Origin: Euptelea pleiosperma
Taxonomy: Eukaryota; Streptophyta; Magnoliopsida; Ranunculales; Eupteleaceae
Length of the DNA: 64,000 nt
Reading direction: 5' to 3'
Assembly (NCBI GenBank): GCA_035048495.1
Contig: CM068540.1
Location: forward strand, 14,740,829 to 14,804,828
Below the pieces are notes generated by a model that saw only the letters and a list, made by a program, of their open reading frames with translations, was not told the DNA's origin and searched no databases. Position numbers and translations under genes: made by a program. Below are positions 58,123 through 64,000 of the stretch, one piece after another; positions within the stretch are counted from its first letter, which is position 1, and every line of letters begins with the position of its first letter.

Positions 58123-58869
58123 ATACCAGATTCGATCCATATTCTTTTGGGTCAGGTTATGGGTCATAGGTTTGAGTCTTAACACCCATTGAAGTCCCCT
58201 GCATGTCTAGAAGGGGGTTCTACATTCTGAATGAGCTTGCTTATGTCTCTAGAGTCTGAGCACACCATAGCGATTAGGAACACGTGCTCTATTTTTCCAA
58301 AGCTGTATTTGATCCCAATAGCTTCTAATGGCACCAACTAGGATTAATGGGCCCCTATCAGGGCTTCTAATGGCACATACAAGAGGTAGAGATGACATGT
58401 TGTTGGGTTTTTTTTTTTCAACCCCCCCCCCCAATATCAAGATGGAAAGCTCTCCAAGTCGACTAGAAAGAGTCAAGAGTTGTTGAACAAGCAATAAAGA
58501 CTTAATTAAGTTGTAGAAAGGGTAAGGAATATTGACACAATAAGTGTAGAAAATTTTCACAAATCTTCTCTTTAAAAATTTCTAACTAAAAAGAGAAATC
58601 CCAAAGGTAAATAAAAATTAACAATAAAGAAATTTCATTCAAACTTATATCACATTAGGGAGCGTTGATGAGATGCCCATGTTGAAGGGAAATGAGGAAA
58701 TGCATGGGAAATGGGTTAATTTGTTGCAAATGAATGTAAAAGGGGGTTGTAGCCCATTTTTCTCACTAATATCTAGTTTGTGATTGCTTTTCAAGTTTAC
58801 ATAGTTGTTGGAGTGAGTGGATATTATTGCTACGGCTCAGGCTCCGAGGACCCTTTTTTTTTCTGACCC
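58123..58869. other. Spacer, nothing recognised
   Basis: No supported gene; one C-run at 58422-58432. Confidence 0.3.
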
Positions 58870-59332
58870 CTATGGGTGTTCGCGCGCTCCGCCGTGGATT
58901 TCATGAATCCAACGGTCGTTGTCAGCACCCCAAAAAGTGAAAAAGTGAAGCCAGCTGTAGTTTTGTCTTATTTCTTTTGTGCGGTGGACATTGTGGTAGA
59001 AATGGACGCGTTTGTCGTGGTGACTAGTCTGAACGATGGCTCGTTGGCTCTCTCTCTCCCATCCATAGCCCCAGCGGCTGATATTTTGCATTACAAACTC
59101 TCTTTCTCTTCTCTTACTTTTCGGTATATCCCCAGATCGGCAAACTCTGTTGCTCATACTATTGCCTCTAAGGCATCTGGTTTTTTGGTTCCCTGTCTTT
59201 GGACATCTGATCGACCTCATTGGCTTGATGTAGCCGTTAATAATGAGGAGAATCAGCAGACTTTGTAATGTTTTGTTATGTTTCTCTTTTTTCTATCAAT
59301 ATATATTTGCCTTAAAAAAAAAAAAAAAAAAA
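58870..59332 (+). pseudogene. 5'-truncated LINE 3' end with RNase H-like domain and poly(A)
   Basis: Open frame to 59268. VVEMDAFVVVTSLNDGSLAL, then LSFSSLTFRYIPRSANSVAH and ASKASGFLVP are the second half of the plant RNase H-like (RVT_3) domain found at the end of L1-type LINEs. A stop is followed by a short 3' UTR and A19 at 59314-59332. The start of the element is not seen. No clear duplication flanks it. Confidence 0.7.
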
Positions 59333-60250
59333 GGAAAAGGAAAATGGCGGGTTTGAGATTTGTCCATAAATAAATTGATTTGAGATCCTTCCACATCAAG
59401 TAGGAAATTGTCTACCATTTACTTTTTGGAAAGGATTTATGGAGCTGTCAATCAAGCTTCATATCCTGTTAAGACAAGTTTTCTGTCACATGGAATTCTA
59501 ACAAAATCCAAACCATCCATCTAATATACTATTTTACCATGTATTACACTTTTCCCCTGTTATTGACCATAGTCAGCAATTCGGAGTGTGGCAAAAATGT
59601 GGAACCAGAAACGAGAAACGTTCGAGTACAATTCGGGTTTATCATTTAAAAAATAAATTCAGAAATTCAACAAAAATAATTTAAAAATAAAATAAAAAAG
59701 AAAAATATTGACAATTTTTTGTCTTATAAAATGATTATTCATGTTCAAAACAAAATAATATCTGGAAATAATTCAGGAATTATTCGAGAATAAAACCCTT
59801 GAATTTATATATTTTTAATTTTTAAGATAAAAAATAAAGAAATCTTTTCCATTTTTCTTGGGTAGGTTTAGTTTTTGGCGTTGGCACACGGTAAAACCTA
59901 TCCTTAACGAGATCAATTTCTCAAAGGTGAAGGTTGGTTTTGAACTGGTGTCAACACTCGTAAACTTTACCAACTTAGCAAGCTAACATGCAATGGAGGG
60001 TAACTTGGCCAAACTTGCCACGTGGACGAGTAAAGTGCACTGACTAACATATGGACACATTTGATTCTGCCATCTCAGCTGTCAAAAGGTAGCAAAAAAT
60101 TCAGTCTTACTCAAATTAATTGAACTCTAATAAGAGTCGAAAATGGTTTGCAATGGTTGGGTGGCTTTTTCTTTATCTTGACTAGGGGCCCGCAGGTGCG
60201 TTGTGAGTGATTTGTAGCCTTGTAGGGGCTTCATCAACATTGATGACCGA
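59333..60250. other. Spacer, nothing recognised
   Basis: AT-rich; no gene or element seen. Confidence 0.3.
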
Positions 60251-60550
60251 CAATAGTATGAGACACGTGGCACATTCTTAGTGACTACTGAACATATGGA
60301 TGTTTGGTCATTGCTAGCTGGACTTACATACCAAAATTCAACCTGATTAGTAACTTCTATCCGTTGGATTAGAGTGTTTTCTATGGTTTATTTTTAACTG
60401 TAGTTTTCGAGCATTATTTGGGGTACTTAGATCCAAATGTTAAAATCACTAATCAGGATGATTTTTGGTATGTAGGTCTACTTAGGGATGGGTCAAACAT
60501 CCATACGGTCAGTAGTCTCTAAGAGTGTGCCACATGGCTCACACTGTCGT
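60251..60550. mobile_element. Fold-back MITE copy 1
   Basis: Left arm with GACACGTGGCACATTCTTAG and ATGGATGTTTGG; right arm is its reverse complement with CATCCATACGGTCAGTAG and GTGTGCCACATGGCTC. Total about 300 bp. Confidence 0.8.
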
Positions 60551-61019
60551 CCATACGGTCAATGTTGATGCGTGATAATGTTGATGAGCGTGGTGTGACC
60601 ACGTAATGCAATGGGCTGTATTGAAAATAAAAACAATGACATTGAAAATCAATTAAGTGATAACAAGGCGTTGAAAATATAATAATGACTTGAGAATGGA
60701 TAAGTACGGACTGAAAAGAGCAATATAATGACTTGAGTGAAGCCCACGTCACTGTCAACCCAAGTTTTGGCTTTATAATAGATATGGATTATTGAACCAG
60801 TTCAATGTTTCAACTAAGAAGAAGAAGAAGAAGAGGAGAGGCAAGCTGGTCTTGTTTTAAGGGTACAACTGGGATAAAGCCGGTCAAGAAATTATATCTC
60901 CCATGACTACCAAACAAAGGCCGAAACGATTGGACCTGAATTGACCTTGGCTTGCCCCAATTTGTGAGATTCCAAACAGGTCCTTCTGATAATCATACAA
61001 TATAGCGTGTAACTTAGGC

Positions 61020-61060
61020 ATCATGGTCCTCTAAGAGTGTGCCACGTGGCAAATATTGTG
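61020..61060. repeat. Isolated MITE end
   Basis: GGTCCTCTAAGAGTGTGCCA then CGTGGC, the right-end signature without a partner arm. Confidence 0.5.
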
Positions 61061-61213
61061 TCCTGTAACGGGGAGCCTGTCATTTTAGGGCTGTCACTGG
61101 AGCCCGACCCTTAAAATATTGCCAATTTACAAACTTTTCAGGACCATTTTATCCTATTCTAGAGAGTAAAACTTGCTTGACCGTCCACGGCCAAGGAATC
61201 CCCTGACCGCCCA

Positions 61214-61512
61214 CAATATGAGGTCTTAGTGGTCGCTGATCGTATGGATGTTTAGCCAATCCCTAGGTCAGCTAACAAATCAAAAAATCAGCTTGATTAA
61301 TGATTTCAAACCTTTGGATCCTTGTATCCCAAAAAGGTCAAGAATGCTCAAATTCCCGGGGTTAAAATCAACCCATGAAAATGAATTTAATCCAACACTA
61401 AGAAATCACTAATCAGGTTAATTTTTTATTTGTAGGTCCACTTAGGGATTGCCTAAACATGTATATGGTCAGCGTCCTCTAAGAATGTGCCAAGTGGCTC
61501 ATATTGGCTGCA
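61214..61512. mobile_element. Fold-back MITE copy 2
   Basis: CACAATATGAGGTCTTAG to GTGCCAAGTGGCTCATATTG, with inverse arms around a central AT-rich part; same core TATGGATGTTTAGCC. Confidence 0.75.
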
Positions 61513-61514
61513 AT

Positions 61515-61990
61515 TAGCGAAGTTGTACTCGGGGTGGGCCTGAAAACGGTGCCGTATTTGGCGTGATTACACGGGGATAGGTAGCGAGTAAAACTTGTCA
61601 CAAGATGTTGTGACTGAACACAGTCACAGCACTCAATATGAGCCACGTGGTATACTATTAGAGGACGATGACTGTATGGATGTTTGGGCAGTCCCTCGGT
61701 GGACCGGTACACAAAATATCAGCTTGATCTATTGAACTTATTTTCATGGGTCGATTTTAACGGTAGGAGTTTGAACATTATTGAGCGTTATTTGGGTGCA
61801 AAAGGTTTTAAATCACTAATCAGGCTAATTTTTGGTTTGTAGGTCCACCGAGGGACTGGTCAAACATCCATACGGTCAAAGACCTCTGATCGTGTGCCAC
61901 GTGTCTCGTATTGAGTGCTGTGACCGTGTTCCGTCACAACATCTTGTGACACAAGTTTTACTCGTATTCGAACAAAACTTCGCTGACATC
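61515..61990. repeat. Long inverted repeat enclosing MITE copy 3
   Basis: Outer arms 61515-61640 and 61918-61990 pair in inverse (GAGTAAAACTTGTCACAAG against CTTGTGACACAAGTTTTACTC), with MITE copy 3 in the middle. Confidence 0.75.
61635..61920. mobile_element. Fold-back MITE copy 3
   Basis: TCAATATGAGCCACGTGG to GTGCCACGTGTCTCGTATTGA with pairing arms over about 285 bp; core GTATGGATGTTTGGGCAG. Confidence 0.8.
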
Positions 61991-62002
61991 CACCGTCCAC
62001 AA

Positions 62003-62138
62003 TGAGTCACGTGGCGCACTCTCAGAGGATACTGACCGTATGGGTGTTTGTCCTATCCCTAGGTGGACCTACAAACCAAAATCAACCTGATCAATAGAGT
62101 CCTCTGAGAGTGCGCCACGTGGCTCATATTGTGGGCGG
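62003..62138. mobile_element. Fold-back MITE copy 4, centrally deleted
   Basis: AATGAGTCACGTGGCGCAC to GTGCGCCACGTGGCTCATAT, only about 135 bp; the centre is lost. Confidence 0.75.
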
Positions 62139-62219
62139 TCAGCGAAGCTTTACTCTTTCTTAAAGTCTTAAACCACACTGCAGCGCTCATAACTAATATA
62201 AACTGATAAAGGGTATACA

Positions 62220-62300
62220 ATGTGGTGGGAACAGTTATAATTTATTGTTTGGCTCTGCGGACGGAGAAGCAGTCCTCTCCTCTGTTCCTTCCATTGTAAG
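62220..62300 (+). promoter_or_regulatory. 5' UTR exon of the F-box/kelch gene (putative)
   Basis: TTATAATTTATTG near 62235-62247 may be the TATA region. The exon ends CCATTGTAAG before donor GTGAGC at 62301. Confidence 0.45.
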
Positions 62301-63032
62301 GTGAGCTCTCTCTAATCTCAACAATTTACCATATTGGAATGATTTCAGAATGAATCCTCTGTAGCTTGATTGCATCTTCCTTCAATTTCAATATTTTCTT
62401 CTGTCCAAGTGCATGTTATTGGAATTCCCCCCTTTTATTTTGTTTTTGCTTTCTTGCTTTGGTGTTTTTTTAGTGCTGATGCGACGTGGGATTAGTAAAT
62501 GTTAGTTTTTGAAGGATAGAGCTTCTGGGTATGGTTTTTTGGAATTCTAGGTTGTTCTGTGTTGTTTTGTGAATTGGGTTTTTGTAAGTGGATCCTCTCC
62601 AGCTGCTTTTTTTTTTCTTCAAATTGGGTATTTTTTTGGGTTTTTATTCATTTGGGATTGTTTGGGATACTCCTAGATGAAAGACAAGGGATGATGGAAT
62701 AGGAGTATATATATTTTATAGAGAACTTAAAAACATTGTATGTACTACTTGTGAGTTTTAATTCTGAGTGTTTATTTATGTGATTGTTGTTTCTTATGCG
62801 TGTGTGCTGTGGTTTTCTGAGTCATGAATGATGAGATTGCAATGGATATTAAGAAGGAACCTGTTTTTGTCCTCGCATGGTTTTTAGAATGATACATGGA
62901 GAATTTGAGAATTGTTTCCTGAATTTGTTGATTGGTGTTCTTGGTTTGTGCTTCATACATAGGATAGAACAGAAATACTAATGAATTTCTCAATTCTTAA
63001 GTGTTCTAATGATTTGAATTTTTTCACATCAG
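62301..63032 (+). other. 5' UTR intron of the F-box/kelch gene
   Basis: Donor GTGAGC at 62301, acceptor TTTTTTCACATCAG ending at 63032, eight bases before the start codon. Confidence 0.65.
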
Positions 63033-63040
63033 AGAGAAAG

Positions 63041-64000
63041 ATGCAGTGTGTCCGAGTTTCATCTCACCAGGCTCCAGTACACAGGCTGGGAGATTCCCAA
63101 ATGACATTATCGCCCAAGTTTAGATTGGCCGTAATCCAATCATCTTCTTTGCTACATCCGTCATTGGAATCAGAGCCATCATCACTGGGTGGAGGAGGAG
63201 GACCACCCCTCATTCCTGGACTTCCTGATGATATTGCCCTCAACTGCCTCCTCCGGTTGCCAGTCCAGAGCCACCCGTCCTGTAGAGCCGTCTGCAAGCG
63301 ATGGCATCTGTTGCTAGGCAATAAGGAGCGTTTCTTCCGCCGAAGGAAGGAGCTGGGCTTTCAGGACCCCTGGCTTTTCATCTTTGCCTTTCACAAATTC
63401 AACGGAAAGATCCAGTGGCAGGTCCTCGACGTCACCAGCTTCGCTTGGCACACCATCCCAGCCATGCCCTGCAAGGACCACAGGTTCTGTCCCCATGGGT
63501 TCAGGTGTGTTGCCATTCCCTATGAGGGCACCCTCTTCGTCTGTGGGGGTATCAAGGTCTCTTCTGATGTGGATGATTGCCCCTTGATCTGGTTCTAAAA
63601 TATGAAATACACAAAAATCGTTGGACTGTAATGAGCCGGATGCTGACCGCACGGTCGTTCTTCGCAAGTGGAGTGATTGACGGGATGGTTTATGCTGCTG
63701 GAGGGAACAGCGCTGACCTCTTTGAGCTTAACTCAGCCGAGGTCCTGGACCCCACCAAGGGGAATTGGCGCCCTATTGCAAGCATGGGGACCAACATGGC
63801 CTCCTATGATGCGGCAGTTCTTGATGGGAAACTACTTGTGACTGAAGGATGGATGTGGCCTTTCTTGTTCTCCCCCAGGGGTCAGGTTTATGACCCTATA
63901 TCTAACAGTTGGGATACTATGGCTGTCGGGCTGATAGAGGGCTGGATGGGTTCGAGTGTGGTGATTGATGGGCATTTGTTCGTGATTTCTGAGTATGAGA
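63041..64000 (+). pseudogene. F-box/kelch-repeat protein (At1g30090-like), with apparent frameshift, cut by window end
   Basis: F-box protein of the SKP1-cullin-F-box ubiquitin ligase type. Start is taken at 63041 (MQCVRVSSHQAPVHRLGDSQ), which agrees with the family; an upstream in-frame ATG at 62981 lies in the intron. The F-box is at about residues 55-100 (LIPGLPDDIALNCLLRLP, CKRWHLLLG). Kelch sequence follows: WLFIFAFHKFNGKIQWQVLD, VAIPYEGTLFVCGG. At C180-P181 (63580-63583) a run of four C ends the frame at 63596. One frame over, the family sequence resumes without stops to the window end (KNRWTVMSRMLTARSFFASG, GMVYAAGGNSADLFELNSAEV, GQVYDPISNSWDTM). The break may be a real mutation or an assembly error; coding quality elsewhere favours a functional gene. 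Confidence 0.85.

Noticed and set aside
58225..58560. Minus-strand open frame of 103 codons
   Set aside because: Crosses low-complexity C- and T-runs and shows no recognisable domain.

Overview
The window is repeat-rich nuclear DNA of a flowering plant. I cannot name the species. The evidence is two spliced plant genes (an alpha-kleisin cohesin gene of the RAD21/SYN family and an F-box/kelch gene resembling Arabidopsis At1g30090), SIRE/Maximus-like Ty1/copia elements, Athila-like Ty3/gypsy elements, a LINE tail and MITE-like fold-back elements. Most of the window is LTR-retrotransposon DNA, much of it nested and rearranged.

Layout. 526-1680: decayed chromovirus integrase/chromodomain remnant. 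2178-6997 (minus): RAD21-like cohesin gene; twelve exons join in frame to about 630 codons. 7231-7797: two fold-back elements upstream of that gene. 8050-18820: a copia element on the plus strand, split by a complete minus-strand copia element (8520-16962, 5-bp duplication CCAAA). 19478-26103: a deleted gypsy element (duplication CTATT) followed by a divergent solo LTR. 27034-30439: copia fragments and LTR pieces. 30440-39584: a jumble of gypsy LTRs in both orientations with one leader. 39585-54447 (minus): the most complete gypsy element, with gag, protease and RT-RNase H. It is broken by a solo LTR inside pol (41655-44918, duplication TGTGT) and a second LTR inside its own 5' LTR; integrase and the 3' LTR are missing. 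54448-58122: LTR fragments, a hAT-like MITE and a second copia 5' end fused to gypsy LTR sequence. 58870-59332: LINE tail with poly(A). 60251-62138: nested fold-back MITEs. 62220-64000: F-box/kelch gene, cut by the window end and carrying an apparent 1-nt frameshift.

The most unusual feature is the gypsy LTR family itself. About a dozen full or partial copies of 2.5-3.3 kb are present. They share conserved ends (TGATATTCGCTC at the start, CTTTCA or TTTTCA at the end). The middle is hypervariable, yet it keeps three structured elements: a palindrome just upstream of the TATA box, a hairpin with GGAGTTGC/GCAACTCC arms that shows paired changes between copies, and a tRNA-like segment with a T-arm/B-box in U3. 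I did not recognise these together from any described LTR family.

The two host genes have no evident functional link. The transposon genes are almost all broken by stops, frameshifts or deletions.
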